64,000 nt of DNA from Algoriphagus litoralis (GCF_003259255.1 NZ_QGOL01000018.1:27442-91441), one strand, 5' to 3'; shown: positions 16,555 to 26,650, numbered from the stretch's first letter. Program-made: numbers and translations. Notes: a model not told the origin generated them from the letters alone.

Positions 16555-18603
16555 CTACTTCTCCAACACCTTCAACTTCTCCAAAAACAATCCCTCCACA
16601 TAAAACTGCCAATCGGAAAAGTTCTTTGCCTGATTGGCCAAATGGACATGGTGGTCCTGATCCAGAATGTAATCAGCAGGTTTGTTGAGCTGCCGGGTTT
16701 TGCCATAGACAGTCTCCAGATTACGTTGAATCGCCATCCACTCGGCTTCCATGCCAGAAAGCTTGGCTTGGGCCTGACTTCGTTTTTCACCACTCGGCTC
16801 ATCTAGTTCCGCCAGTGTGAGGATAGCCCGATTGGAAAACTGAACCGCCTGCGCCACTTGCTCATAAACTTCCAAAGTATAGGAATTTCGGACTGCTCGT
16901 TTTTTAGATTTCTCAATTTGCAGTAAAACTGAATCCACGCGAGCCAGATTTGCCTCTGCCTTTTCGATTTTTTCCTGATACTTTTTAGTCCAGGCTCCTG
17001 CTGAATCGGGATCTGGAAAAGAAATAAGCGCTTCTTCGATTGGATTTTTGAGTTTTCTCAGGCGATTCCGATCTCTTTTTTTATCCAAAAGCATATTTTT
17101 CCAATCTGCAACTGGACCTTCCAAGGTATTGATAAACTCATTTTCAATTGAAGCCAACTTCCCACCGAAAGCTCGCTGTCTGTAAGCTGCATGCAGTTCT
17201 TCCGTATTTCGCTTTTCTCCCGCCCAAGTGTATTCTGCGAAAATCGAAATGCCTCTTTGGTACAATTCAAAGTGCGGAGAATCATCATCCCAAAGCGTCA
17301 AAAGCAATCCATCAGCCTTATTGCGGATCGAGATCAGCGCAAAATCCCGGATGTTATCGGTGTTGCTTTGGTCGAGCGGCATCAGATTCCAGCGGGTTTG
17401 TCCAGCCGTAGCACCCATAACTTTGAATCCGTTGTCGGTAAACCATTTGATGGCCCGGTTATTACCAGGGGACTCCGGCATATCGTAATTCCAACGCATA
17501 TAGACGCAGTTTTTGGGAAATAAGTCGATGTATTTGTTCAGATTCGCTTCATTCTCGGACCAGATGCTGTCGACCTGAGGGGAAGTCAATTTTCTATCAT
17601 AAATGGATCGATAGACACCGGCATTTTGCAAGGGCATGTCATCCCAAAAGATCGGCGTCAGTCCTTTTTGAGCAGCATAAGCACTCACCCGATTGAGCCA
17701 GATCAGCTGAAGTTCTAAAGGAGACTTCCCACTATTTCTTCCCGTGGTGTGGACTTCATCACCTCCGACGTGCAGGTAATTGGCAAAAGGAAAAGCTTTC
17801 AAAGCATCCTCATACAAGTCAAACTGCACTTTGTACGTTTCCTCGTTCAGCGGATTGAAGGCCCAGTCGCTTTCCGGATCATCCCGCAATGATTGGTATT
17901 CATCATGCTTCAGAATAAACGATGCGTGCCCCAAACCTTGCACCAAGGGACTGATTCGGATATTTCGGGAAATGGCATAATGGCTGATTTCCTTCCATTC
18001 TTCAATGGAAAAAGCATCCGAAGAACCCACGCTTGGCTGCAATTCGTAGCGGAGTTTGTCCTCAATTTCAATGATCACAGCATTGATTTTTTGCGCAGCA
18101 AAGCGATCCATCAATTCAAAATAGTATTCTTTTTTCTCCAAATGGTGCTTCACATCCAAATGAACGGCCCGATAAGCCAAAGCCGGGGCATCAGAAATGG
18201 AACATTTCGGCAGCGGAGCATTTTTGTCTTTGGCATCTTCGATCAGCTGTCCAAGGGTGATCAAACTGTAGAAAAACCCTGCATTGGATTGAGCTTTGAT
18301 TTCAATCTTATCTGATGAAATCTTTAGCTCATAGCCTTCAGGATGCAACTCATTCTTATAATTGAGATCGACAAAAAACATTTCCGTTCTTATCCCACTT
18401 AGCCCTTGATTGGAAATCAATAAGTCTTTCGTTTTATTAACCCACTGTTCTACGGTTGAAATATCCAGATCTGATTCACCGGTAATTTCAAAAGAAACTG
18501 GACTGGGCAGGACCACAAAATGGGCTTCGGAGGAGGATTTTTTTCCGCAGGAGAAAAAGGCAAATATCAAAAGGAGAAAGGCTGAAACCTGAAGTAAGCG
18601 CAT
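16555..18603 (-). CDS. beta-N-acetylhexosaminidase lipoprotein (GH20)
   Basis: The 682-residue lipoprotein has a signal ending FAFFSC near residue 19. An N-terminal GH20b-type domain (~30-150) precedes the GH20 barrel. The catalytic motif HVGGDEVHTTG supplies the Asp-Glu pair, where Glu is the acid and Asp orients the substrate 2-acetamido group. A WDDMPLQ segment and a C-terminal helical extension of ~200 residues follow. It would cleave terminal GlcNAc or GalNAc from chitin oligomers or glycans. The ATG at 18603 was chosen because it directly precedes the lipoprotein signal. It stands alone, divergent from the GntP gene. Confidence 0.88.
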   Translation of the reverse strand: MRLLQVSAFLLLIFAFFSCGKKSSSEAHFVVLPSPVSFEITGESDLDISTVEQWVNKTKDLLISNQGLSGIRTEMFFVDLNYKNELHPEGYELKISSDKIEIKAQSNAGFFYSLITLGQLIEDAKDKNAPLPKCSISDAPALAYRAVHLDVKHHLEKKEYYFELMDRFAAQKINAVIIEIEDKLRYELQPSVGSSDAFSIEEWKEISHYAISRNIRISPLVQGLGHASFILKHDEYQSLRDDPESDWAFNPLNEETYKVQFDLYEDALKAFPFANYLHVGGDEVHTTGRNSGKSPLELQLIWLNRVSAYAAQKGLTPIFWDDMPLQNAGVYRSIYDRKLTSPQVDSIWSENEANLNKYIDLFPKNCVYMRWNYDMPESPGNNRAIKWFTDNGFKVMGATAGQTRWNLMPLDQSNTDNIRDFALISIRNKADGLLLTLWDDDSPHFELYQRGISIFAEYTWAGEKRNTEELHAAYRQRAFGGKLASIENEFINTLEGPVADWKNMLLDKKRDRNRLRKLKNPIEEALISFPDPDSAGAWTKKYQEKIEKAEANLARVDSVLLQIEKSKKRAVRNSYTLEVYEQVAQAVQFSNRAILTLAELDEPSGEKRSQAQAKLSGMEAEWMAIQRNLETVYGKTRQLNKPADYILDQDHHVHLANQAKNFSDWQFYVEGLFLEKLKVLEK

Positions 18604-18784
18604 AGGACTTGGGTTGATTGTTTGGTAAAAATTAGGAAAATCTAGCCTCATACCCTTCTAAAAATCTGTAATCCAACCAAAATCCATGATCGGGCTTTGT
18701 TATTCCTCATTTTTGCCTAATTTTTAGATTCTTCAATTTGGCCGAAAAGCCAGATCCGAAGATTTCAACCACAACAAACCCAAA

Positions 18785-20116
18785 ATGCTGACACTGTTGA
18801 TTATCCTGGCCGCCTTGGCCTTGATCCTGATTGCCATCGTCAAGTTTGACATTCACCCTTTTCTGGCACTTTTTGTAGGCGCGATCATTTATGGTCTGAT
18901 GATGCGAATGCCGACAGACCTCATTGTCAAATCCATTGCCGATGGATTTGGAGGAGTGATGGGAAGCGTTGGGCTTTTGATTCTGTTGGGCGTGATTATG
19001 GGGACTTTCTTGGAAAAAACTGGAGGAGCCATTGTCATTGCAGACAGAATTTTGAAGTGGATCGGCGAAAAATCTGTAAACCTTTCGATGATGCTGAGCG
19101 GCTGGATCTTATCCATTCCGGTGTTTGGAGACAGCACGATCATCATGATGAACCCGATTGCAAAGTCACTTTCCGCAAAAAGTAAGATTTCCTATGCAGC
19201 TACCATTGTTGCTCTGTCCCTTGGAGCAATGGCTAGCCACGCTTTGGTCCCCCCAACTCCTGGACCCATTGCTACTGCGGGAATTTTGGGAGCAGATCTG
19301 GGCCAAGTGATCTTTTATGGTGCATTTGTCTCGCTGGTGACGCTCGTCCCTCTCTTGTTTTTTGTCAATAAGTTTGTGGTCAAAATACCCTTGGAACCCA
19401 AAATGGTCGCTGATGAAAAGCAACTTGAAAAGAAAGAGCTCCCCACATTCTTCAATTCACTGCTTCCAGTCATTATTCCCTTGATTTTGATCATTGTGGC
19501 GTCTATTGCCAACTATCCCACCAGACCTTTGGGTGAAAGTGAATTCACCAAAGCACTCCAGTTTATAGGCTCGCCAGTGATTGCCCTGCTGATCGGAGCG
19601 ATTTTGTCATTTACACTTCCAAAGAAATTTGACCGCAAGCTCCTCTCCTCTTCGGGATGGATTGGCGAGTCGATTCTTTTGGCCGCTCCTGTTATTTTGA
19701 TCACTGGAGCAGGCGCAGTTTTTGGGAAAATGCTCCAGAATTCAGGTGTTGGCGACTTGGTCACTTCTAGCATGAGCGATGCAAATTGGGGAATTTTCCT
19801 TCCGTTCATCATAGCCTTTGCACTGAAAACAGCACAAGGATCTACTACTGTCGCCATGATTACTACTGCTTCGATCATTGCTCCCATTTTGGGTCCGCTT
19901 GGTTTGGATTCCGAAACGATGAAAGTTTTCACAGCGCTTGCTATCGGTGCAGGTTCACTCTGTATTTCCCACGCAAATGACAGCGGGTTTTGGGTAGTCA
20001 CCCAACTCTCAGGCATGAGTATCAAGCAGGGGAATATGTCCCATAGCTTAGGGACTTTGATTGCTGGGGTGACAGCCATCCTACTGATTTTTGTACTGAG
20101 TTTGGTGGTGGGGTAG
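18785..20116 (+). CDS. GntP-family gluconate/sugar-acid permease
   Basis: The 443-residue protein has about twelve membrane helices. GntP-family signatures include the N-terminal FDIHPFLALFVGA, the SIPVFGDSTIIMMNPIAKSL segment, SHALVPPTPGPIATAGILGADLG, and the C-terminal AQGSTTVAMITTASI and SHANDSGFW. The family imports gluconate, related aldonates or short hydroxy acids with protons. It converges with an SDR dehydrogenase gene, a pairing consistent with sugar-acid uptake and oxidation or reduction. Which acid it carries cannot be read from the sequence. Confidence 0.9.
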   Translation: MLTLLIILAALALILIAIVKFDIHPFLALFVGAIIYGLMMRMPTDLIVKSIADGFGGVMGSVGLLILLGVIMGTFLEKTGGAIVIADRILKWIGEKSVNLSMMLSGWILSIPVFGDSTIIMMNPIAKSLSAKSKISYAATIVALSLGAMASHALVPPTPGPIATAGILGADLGQVIFYGAFVSLVTLVPLLFFVNKFVVKIPLEPKMVADEKQLEKKELPTFFNSLLPVIIPLILIIVASIANYPTRPLGESEFTKALQFIGSPVIALLIGAILSFTLPKKFDRKLLSSSGWIGESILLAAPVILITGAGAVFGKMLQNSGVGDLVTSSMSDANWGIFLPFIIAFALKTAQGSTTVAMITTASIIAPILGPLGLDSETMKVFTALAIGAGSLCISHANDSGFWVVTQLSGMSIKQGNMSHSLGTLIAGVTAILLIFVLSLVVG

Positions 20117-20161
20117 AAAAGGTCAGATGTCGGGTGACCGATGACCGATGTTAGCACTCAC

Positions 20162-20189
20162 TTCATCATTCGATATTCATCATTCGATG
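20162..20189. repeat. two tandem 14-base units
   Basis: TTCATCATTCGATA is followed directly by TTCATCATTCGATG between the convergent permease and SDR genes. The surrounding bases hold more GATGACCGATG-like words, which suggests slippage-prone simple sequence. No function is apparent. Confidence 0.5.
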
Positions 20190-20261
20190 TTCGAAATTTC
20201 TTATCCGATAGAAGCCGATTCAGACCTCGTAAATCGTAATTCATATATATCATAAATCTCC

Positions 20262-21056
20262 CTACCGCGCTGTCCATCCTCCATCCACGGTCAGCATTGA
20301 TCCCACCATGTATGTCCCTGCATCAGAAGCTAAGAATATAGCTGCACCCTGAATTTCTTTCAATTCGCCCCAGCGACCTAGGGCAGTTGCTCCGACAACA
20401 AACTTTTTCCCTTCTTCGGTATCTGCGATCGGAAGGTTCATTTCTGTCAAAAAAGGTCCCGGACAGATCGCATTTACCGTGATATTCCAGGGGGCAAGTT
20501 CCAAAGCCAAAGCCCGCGTCATCTGGACTACAGCACCTTTGCTGGAGGCATAGGGCGTTCGATTTGCCAAACCGACAATTCCTAAGGTACTGGCCAGATT
20601 GATGATTGCACCTTTGTTTTTTTCCTTCATGTAGGGTGTCACAGCACGGCTTGCCAGCCAAGTTCCTGTCACATTCACGTCCATCACTTTGGTGAAGTCC
20701 TCATAACTCAACTCATCAATGGCTCCACGGATATTTATGCCCGCAGAATTGATCAGAATATCAATACTTCCAAAAGCCTCAAAGGCAGTTTTGGCCATCG
20801 CTTCCATGGCTGGTTTGTCCACCACATCGGCAGCAAACGTGATGGCTTTCACCCCGAATTTTGCCGAAATCTCTGCAGCGGCGGCATCGCCATCAGTAGC
20901 ATTTCGGCTAACCAGCATTACATTTGCGCCAGCAGAGGCCAGACCGGCAGCCATTGCCAAACCAAGGCCTTTGGTGCCTCCGGTGATGATGGCAGACTTG
21001 CCATTGAGAGAAAAAAGAGCGATTCCAGGAAGTTGAGTGAGGTCGAATTGGGACAT
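20262..21056 (-). CDS. short-chain dehydrogenase/reductase (gluconate 5-dehydrogenase-like)
   Basis: The 264-residue classical SDR has the nucleotide-binding motif TGGTKGLGLA, the structural motif NSAG, Ser in NLASTLG, the YASSK catalytic Tyr-Lys pair, and the ICPGPF loop. The overall pattern resembles gluconate 5-dehydrogenases and 3-oxoacyl-ACP-reductase-like SDRs. Location next to a GntP permease favours a sugar-acid substrate. It lies 126 bases downstream of the TIM-barrel gene on the same strand, so it may be the last gene of that operon. Confidence 0.85.
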   Translation of the reverse strand: MSQFDLTQLPGIALFSLNGKSAIITGGTKGLGLAMAAGLASAGANVMLVSRNATDGDAAAAEISAKFGVKAITFAADVVDKPAMEAMAKTAFEAFGSIDILINSAGINIRGAIDELSYEDFTKVMDVNVTGTWLASRAVTPYMKEKNKGAIINLASTLGIVGLANRTPYASSKGAVVQMTRALALELAPWNITVNAICPGPFLTEMNLPIADTEEGKKFVVGATALGRWGELKEIQGAAIFLASDAGTYMVGSMLTVDGGWTAR

Positions 21057-21182
21057 TTTTATTGGTTATTAGTTATTAAAAATTGGATTATACGTGAGTA
21101 GTAAGGAGTGAATAGCAAGTGGTGCAATGAGCGTAAATTCTACTTTACAACTTACCACTTGCAATTCACTTATTACGATATA

Positions 21183-22277
21183 TTACAGCGAAAGATTGGC
21201 TTGAGAATAGGCCATACACTTCACCACATTCTCTTCTTCGAAAGCCAGTTTTTCTTCAGGATTAAGGTTTTTCACTTCAGGAAGAGCATCGGGATAGGTT
21301 TTGTCACGAACTAATCTCAGGATTTTGGCGAGGTCTTGAGCAGATGGATTTTCAAATGTTGTCCAATAGCTTTCCTCCAAACATGGGATCTGAAGTGGGT
21401 CACGGGTGATCATTTCCAAGCTGAAGGTGACATCGGGATTATACTTTTGACACAAAGTCACCGCCTCTTTCAGATCTACGATTCCTGTTCCGAGTGGCAC
21501 TTCGGAAAGTAGAAATCCATCCTTGTAGGACTTGATTCCCATATCTTTCACATGGGTGGAAAAAGCATACGGTGCTAAGGTTCGAATCACTTCCATCGGT
21601 TCTTCAAGGAGCGAAACATTGTTTCCAAAGTCAAGGGTTACTCCTACCCAACTACTACTCAGATTTTGAATGATTTGAGCGAGTTCAGCAGCTTTCCAGT
21701 CTTTGTGATTCTCAATCGCAAGTTTCACTTTGTGTTTTCTCACAATTGGCTCGGCAAGGAGGATCGAATTATGAGAATTTTCCCGGAATGTTTCCCATTC
21801 TGCTTTCGATTTGAAATTTTCATAGCGTCTGCCACTCAGGCAGACGGTCCTCAAAACCGTTGCTCCTGCTTCTTTAGCTGTCAAGATTTCCTTTTCAAAT
21901 CGAGTAACATCCTCAGTATTTTTGGGCATGGCAATGCTTCCTTCCAGATACATCCCGAGCTTCTCTCGTTCATCCCGAACCTTCTTGGCAAAATCAGTTG
22001 CCCAACCTCCTACTGTGGTTTGGATTCCTCCCGCACCGATCGAATGGCAGTGACGCATCAGGTCCAGTGCATTTTGGAATGCAGGATAGGTTTGACTTTC
22101 TGCTTTGGAACCGTATCGAATGCCATAGGAATGAACTACCACACCCATCGGAACACCTTTTAAGCTTTGCGGCAGCGAAGCAAAAGGAAAAGCCATGGCT
22201 GCGGTAGCGAGTCCCGATTTCTTCAAAAACTCCCGCCTCCCGGAAGAAAATTCAGAATTGATTTCAAAAGTTTTCAT
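21183..22277 (-). CDS. sugar phosphate isomerase/epimerase-like TIM-barrel protein with Tat signal
   Basis: The 364-residue protein has a twin-arginine signal (SGRREFLKKSGLATAAMAFPFA, residues ~12-33), so it should be exported folded. The remainder is an AP-endonuclease-2-type TIM barrel as in xylose-isomerase-like epimerases. It shows the metal-ligand segments AIENHKDW, TLDFGNN, FSTHVKDMG and FSLEMITRDP. Many Bacteroidota have such periplasmic epimerase-like proteins near glycan or sugar-acid genes. The exact reaction is unknown. It starts 18 bases after the PVC-type dehydrogenase gene ends, in the same direction. Confidence 0.82.
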   Translation of the reverse strand: MKTFEINSEFSSGRREFLKKSGLATAAMAFPFASLPQSLKGVPMGVVVHSYGIRYGSKAESQTYPAFQNALDLMRHCHSIGAGGIQTTVGGWATDFAKKVRDEREKLGMYLEGSIAMPKNTEDVTRFEKEILTAKEAGATVLRTVCLSGRRYENFKSKAEWETFRENSHNSILLAEPIVRKHKVKLAIENHKDWKAAELAQIIQNLSSSWVGVTLDFGNNVSLLEEPMEVIRTLAPYAFSTHVKDMGIKSYKDGFLLSEVPLGTGIVDLKEAVTLCQKYNPDVTFSLEMITRDPLQIPCLEESYWTTFENPSAQDLAKILRLVRDKTYPDALPEVKNLNPEEKLAFEEENVVKCMAYSQANLSL

Positions 22278-22295
22278 AGGCTGGAGGGTTTTGGG

Positions 22296-24839
22296 TTAGG
22301 GTTTAGGAGCAGAAGCTAAGGACTGCATGTGTTTATTGAGTTCGGCAGCGGACCAAGGATAGACTCTACCTTGGTTCAAATGTCGGGTAGAACTGACGGT
22401 TCGGGCAGTGACTGGAGGTGCTTGATTCCCCCATTCGTTTCGAATGTAAGTAAGAATGGAGGCAATGACCGCATCATCCATTGTCGAATGTGATGGCATC
22501 ACCGGCAGGATCTCCGGCGCATCGTATTTCTTGCCAGCCACCTCTACCGGGCCCTCTAATCCATGCAGCATGATCAGCGAAAGCCGGACTTCGTCGCCAA
22601 CCACCCACTCCGAACCAGCCAATGGAGGTCCCATTCGGGCAGCGCCCTTTCCATTATTTCCATGGCAACCCGCGCAGGAAGTCAAGTATTTTGCCCTGCC
22701 GGCTGCAAATTGCTTCATGGCTTTCTCATCGAGATTTCCCGCTGAAGCAAGGGTGGCGGATGGTTTATAACCCGGCCATGAAAAAAGCCTTTTGAGCATT
22801 TCCAGCCTACTTTGATCCAAAGGCAAGTCCGCACGCTTGAAAATCGAAGGTTCAATTGGCAGAGAAACCATACCAGGTTTTTCGATATCGCTGGCTTGAA
22901 TTGCCATTCCGGTAAGGATGACGGATTCTTTCCACCCTATTTCTTGTGGATTGGCCAATGCAAGTAATCCGCCTATTTCAGCTGATTCACCCTTGTTAAT
23001 GATGGCTGTGGTCAGAATCTCGAGAAAAACTTCCCGATCAGAATTTGACTCCTTCCATGAATCACTTGCATGGAGTTTTTGGAGAAAGTCAAATTCTTCA
23101 TCCTCCAAACTACTCATCATCGCATCCCGAATCAGGGCATAGGTTCCATACTTTTCAAAGAGCTGGCTCAGTAAATTTGCTTTAGATTCAGGTGAAAAAA
23201 TCCCAGCACTCAAGGCCAACTGAAGTGCAACTTTCTCGGAAGCTTTTCCAATCAATGCCAGAGAAATATTTTCCATTCGGGATAGTAAGGCTGGGTTTTG
23301 ACTTGCTGGTTTTTCAAGCTGTCGCAAAGCTGTGGTTTTCATTAAGTCGGAGTCTTTTTCCAGAACTTGGAGCAATAGTTCCGGATTTACTTTTCCCATT
23401 CCCTCCAAGGTCCAAAGCGCATGAAAACGTCCAAACTCGGATTTTCCATTTTGCGCCAGCTCTTCCAAAAGCGAAATAGAAGCGGGATCATTCCACTCTA
23501 CCAAGAGGCGCTGAGCCATATCTCGATGCCATCCATCTTCATGAGATAGAACTTCGACCAGATCAGCAGTGCTTGCTTGCGAAAGTTTAGCGTTCTTTTT
23601 GGGGTCAAAACCTTTGGGCACCACTCGCCAAATTCTCCCCATGTGGCCGGGAGAATCCAGGCCTCTTTTGAGTGTCTGCTCTTTCAAATAGGGAGTCATG
23701 TAGGATCCGTGCTGCACGATGCCCTGATACATGTCTGCGATATATAGCCCCCCATCCGGTCCAACTGTCGCCTGAACGGGACGAAACCGCTCGTCGGTGG
23801 AAGCTAAAAACTCCCTGCCTGGATTTGGATCGTTGGCATCAAGCAAAAACCCTTTTTCGGTCACTACATTTCGCTTGACCAGATTTCCTGCGTTTTCCAG
23901 TACAAAGACATTTCCCAAATATTCCGTTGGAAAAAGCTGACTTCGATAGACTGTCGGAGCGCAGGCCGAGGTAAACTCAAAAAGCCTTCCTGCAGAGTCC
24001 AAAGTTCCCGGGATATAGCCACGATTCACAGCTGGATTGGATCGGATGGGAAACACTTTTCGATCGATCGTCAATCCATGATCGATGCCAGTTGAAGGTT
24101 TGTGGTTTTTGTTTCGGGATAAATAATTAGCTGGAACCAAATCTCCATGAAGCTGCGACCAATTGTAATTATACATCAAGCGACCCTGATCGTCTTGTGA
24201 AATTCCCCACTGCCCACGAAACTCGGTCGTGTCCCGAATCCATTCGCCATCCTGAAATCGGTATCGAAGCCGGGATTTGGCGCTGTAATACCAATTGTCA
24301 ACATTTCGCACGAAGCCGTTGTCGGAATGCTCGGGAATTCCATTGGCGGCATAAGTGGAATCGAGCAGAATTTTCGAATCAGCTTTCCAGTCTCCATCCA
24401 AGTCCTGTGTGATCCAAAGTTTATTGTTTTCGGCGACCAAAGCTCCATTTTTAAAAAGTCCCAAAGCACGAGGCATAATCAGCGAATCCAAATAAACAGT
24501 TCGCTTGTCCATTTGCCCATCGCTGTCCGTATCCTCCAAAATTGCTATTGAGCCCACCGGTTGCTTTTCCTCGGATCCTTCGATATCATTCATGTAGCCA
24601 CGCATTTCCACCACCCAAAGTCGGCCATCCTCGTCAAATTGAATGATCACCGGAGATTCTACTAGTGGTTCGGAGGCAACCAACTGAACCTCAAATCCGG
24701 GTTCGATTTGAAATGTTCTCAATTCCTCCTCAGCTGTCCTTGCCGGACTATCGGGTGATTCGGGAAGAGGACCGGGTTCTTTGCAGGCAAAGCAAAGCAA
24801 CAAACCAACCGCACAGGTCAACAGGGTACTTCGAAACAT
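22296..24839 (-). CDS. PVC-type heme-binding membrane-bound dehydrogenase lipoprotein
   Basis: The 847-residue lipoprotein (signal ending LLCFAC near residue 19) starts with a beta-propeller dehydrogenase region of the membrane-bound dehydrogenase / GSDH type (EPLVESPVIIQFDEDGRLWVVEMRGY, GPDGGLYIADMYQGIVQH). A helical HEAT-like middle follows. A c-type cytochrome with a CAGCH heme site lies about 130 residues before the C-terminus. Such proteins oxidise sugars or polyols and pass electrons to respiratory c-type carriers. The ATG at 24839 was chosen over 24905 because it fits the lipoprotein signal. It heads the TIM-barrel and SDR genes, giving a plausible periplasmic sugar-oxidation operon. 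Confidence 0.88.
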   Translation of the reverse strand: MFRSTLLTCAVGLLLCFACKEPGPLPESPDSPARTAEEELRTFQIEPGFEVQLVASEPLVESPVIIQFDEDGRLWVVEMRGYMNDIEGSEEKQPVGSIAILEDTDSDGQMDKRTVYLDSLIMPRALGLFKNGALVAENNKLWITQDLDGDWKADSKILLDSTYAANGIPEHSDNGFVRNVDNWYYSAKSRLRYRFQDGEWIRDTTEFRGQWGISQDDQGRLMYNYNWSQLHGDLVPANYLSRNKNHKPSTGIDHGLTIDRKVFPIRSNPAVNRGYIPGTLDSAGRLFEFTSACAPTVYRSQLFPTEYLGNVFVLENAGNLVKRNVVTEKGFLLDANDPNPGREFLASTDERFRPVQATVGPDGGLYIADMYQGIVQHGSYMTPYLKEQTLKRGLDSPGHMGRIWRVVPKGFDPKKNAKLSQASTADLVEVLSHEDGWHRDMAQRLLVEWNDPASISLLEELAQNGKSEFGRFHALWTLEGMGKVNPELLLQVLEKDSDLMKTTALRQLEKPASQNPALLSRMENISLALIGKASEKVALQLALSAGIFSPESKANLLSQLFEKYGTYALIRDAMMSSLEDEEFDFLQKLHASDSWKESNSDREVFLEILTTAIINKGESAEIGGLLALANPQEIGWKESVILTGMAIQASDIEKPGMVSLPIEPSIFKRADLPLDQSRLEMLKRLFSWPGYKPSATLASAGNLDEKAMKQFAAGRAKYLTSCAGCHGNNGKGAARMGPPLAGSEWVVGDEVRLSLIMLHGLEGPVEVAGKKYDAPEILPVMPSHSTMDDAVIASILTYIRNEWGNQAPPVTARTVSSTRHLNQGRVYPWSAAELNKHMQSLASAPKP

Positions 24840-25311
24840 ATTCTTTCTGGTATTTTGGGTTTGGCCAGTGCCAAGGCAAACTTGCACTATGACCTTCATT
24901 TCCAATTTGGTTTATATTCCGCTGATTTACAAGATCAAACTAGCCAACGGAACCAATCAAATTTGAAACGGCAGTTTTTATCTCTGCCCCAAGGGAGATA
25001 ACAGAATAAGTCAAGTTTTTGCTTCTAAAGTAGAAAAACAAATTCGGTGAGATCAGTTTGAACCATTCAGGGAGTTAAGAAAATCAAGAAACTCAGCACA
25101 AGACCTTGGTCATAGTTTTCAAGCTCTAAATTTCTCAACCTTTATACCCTTGATTTCTTAATGGCAAAATCAAAGGATTGAAAAATAAAAAGTTGTTGAG
25201 GCTGTCGATGATTATTCCAATTTTGGAAAGTTTAGCGTCGATTTATCTAGTCCAGACAGGAAAAAGAAAGCCATTCGCTGACTTCTCCTAACTTTGCAAA
25301 AAATAAAACCG
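24840..25311. other. 472-base intergenic region between divergent genes
   Basis: No gene is seen. The right end carries the helicase promoter (25289-25296). The left part should carry the promoter of the PVC-type dehydrogenase operon, but no perfect -7 box is evident on the minus strand. Confidence 0.5.
25289..25296 (+). promoter_or_regulatory. -7 promoter box TAACTTTG
   Basis: This exact TAnnTTTG match lies 16 bases before the ATG of the DEAD-box helicase gene. It overlaps an alternative upstream TTG, which argues that translation starts at 25312. Confidence 0.6.
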
Positions 25312-26460
25312 ATGAATTTTTCCGACTTAGGACTATCCAAGGATCTGCTTTCGGCTATCCAGCGCGCGAATTATGAGACACCTTACCCGATTCAGGTTGA
25401 AGCAATTCCGGCTGTTTTGGATCAAAAAGATTTGCTTGGCTTGGCTCCAACTGGATCAGGGAAAACGGCAGCCTACATACTTCCTATCCTTCAGCGCTTG
25501 CTTACAAAGAAAGCTCCTGAAGATCGATTCATTCCGGTCTTGGTACTTGTACCCACCAGAGAATTGGCAGTCCAAGTAGCTGAAGTCACGGAAAACTTCA
25601 GTCGATTTTTACCAAGAAAGATCAAATCGATGGCAGTTTTTGGTGGGGTTTCGATCAATCCTCAGATGATGAAATTGCATGGCGTGGAGGTATTGATTGC
25701 CACACCCGGACGATTAATCGATCTGATTGGCAGAAATGCCCTGGGGATTTCAAGGATTCACACTTTGGTTTTGGATGAGGCTGATAAGGTGTTGAACATG
25801 GGGTTCCGTGAAGAGGTGGATCATATCTTGGAGTTGCTCCCGGGACGCCGACAAAACATCCTTTTCTCGGCAACGATGGATTCTGAAGTAGAAGTTTTGA
25901 TCCAAAAGCTGCTCAAAGACCCTGTACGGATTCAAGTAGAAGGAGACAATTTCACGCCCGACTTGATTGATCAACGTGCCTATCGAGTAAGTCCGGAAAA
26001 CAAAGGCCCATTTCTAAGACAATTGATCAACTCAGGCGATTGGAATCAGATTTTGATTTTTTCCTCATCAATCAGAACTGCAGACAATGTTGCGACCAAA
26101 CTGAGTAAAAACGGGATAGAAGCAGTGGCTTTTCACGGAGATAAAAGTCAAGGTGCGCGGACAGAAGCATTGGCGAGATTCAAATCCGGCAAGACTCGGG
26201 TTTTGGTAGCAACGGATTTGGCTGCACGGGGAATTGACATTCAGTTTTTACCCTTGGTGATCAATTATGAATTGCCTCGCTCACCGAAAGACTATATCCA
26301 CCGAATCGGTCGAACTGGACGCGCAGGTGCGACCGGTGAAGCGATTTCATTGATCACGCCTGAGGAACTGCATCATTTCAAAGTCATTCAAAAAAAGATG
26401 GGGAAATGGGTTACACTGCTCAATTCTGAGGATTTTGGGAAGACTGAAGAGGAATCTTAA
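25312..26460 (+). CDS. DEAD-box ATP-dependent RNA helicase (RhlE-like)
   Basis: The 382-residue helicase has the Q motif (FSDLGLSKDLLSAIQRANYETPYPIQ), Walker A APTGSGKT, PTREL, DEAD, SAT, and the C-terminal HRIGRTGRAG. It lacks the long basic C-terminal tail of many RhlE proteins, so it is close to the minimal two-domain core. It should remodel RNA duplexes in ribosome assembly or decay. The ATG at 25312 was preferred because a perfect -7 box overlaps the alternative TTG. Confidence 0.9.
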   Translation: MNFSDLGLSKDLLSAIQRANYETPYPIQVEAIPAVLDQKDLLGLAPTGSGKTAAYILPILQRLLTKKAPEDRFIPVLVLVPTRELAVQVAEVTENFSRFLPRKIKSMAVFGGVSINPQMMKLHGVEVLIATPGRLIDLIGRNALGISRIHTLVLDEADKVLNMGFREEVDHILELLPGRRQNILFSATMDSEVEVLIQKLLKDPVRIQVEGDNFTPDLIDQRAYRVSPENKGPFLRQLINSGDWNQILIFSSSIRTADNVATKLSKNGIEAVAFHGDKSQGARTEALARFKSGKTRVLVATDLAARGIDIQFLPLVINYELPRSPKDYIHRIGRTGRAGATGEAISLITPEELHHFKVIQKKMGKWVTLLNSEDFGKTEEES

Positions 26461-26497
26461 TACCAATCCCTAAAAACTAACTGCTAAAATCCCCCTG

Positions 26498-26549
26498 CCC
26501 CCTTTGACAAAGCGTGATATTCCAAACTAAAATCTAGGAATAAAGGGGG
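26498..26549. repeat. inverted repeat CCCCCTTT/AAAGGGGG between convergent helicase genes
   Basis: Perfect 8-base arms at 26498-26505 and 26542-26549 enclose 36 bases in the 190-base gap between tail-to-tail genes. It may help end transcription from either side, but no T-run follows. Confidence 0.35.
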
Positions 26550-26650
26550 AGTTGCGTCCAATTGAACTTAAAACGACAGAACCACTTTCTAAACACCTGC
26601 TCCCATTCCTCCATACTCCCAAACTTCCTAGCATCCTTGCTTCCTTACTT

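Noticed and set aside
19513..20157. 214-codon minus-strand frame opposite the GntP permease
   Set aside because: It is the antisense of a clear membrane transporter, with no family pattern of its own.
20117..20261. CRISPR-like repeats in the gap after the GntP gene
   Set aside because: Only two adjacent 14-base units with no spacers, so a simple tandem duplication.
25294..25311. TTG start six codons before the DEAD-box helicase ATG
   Set aside because: It lies within a perfect TAnnTTTG promoter box, so the ATG at 25312 is better.
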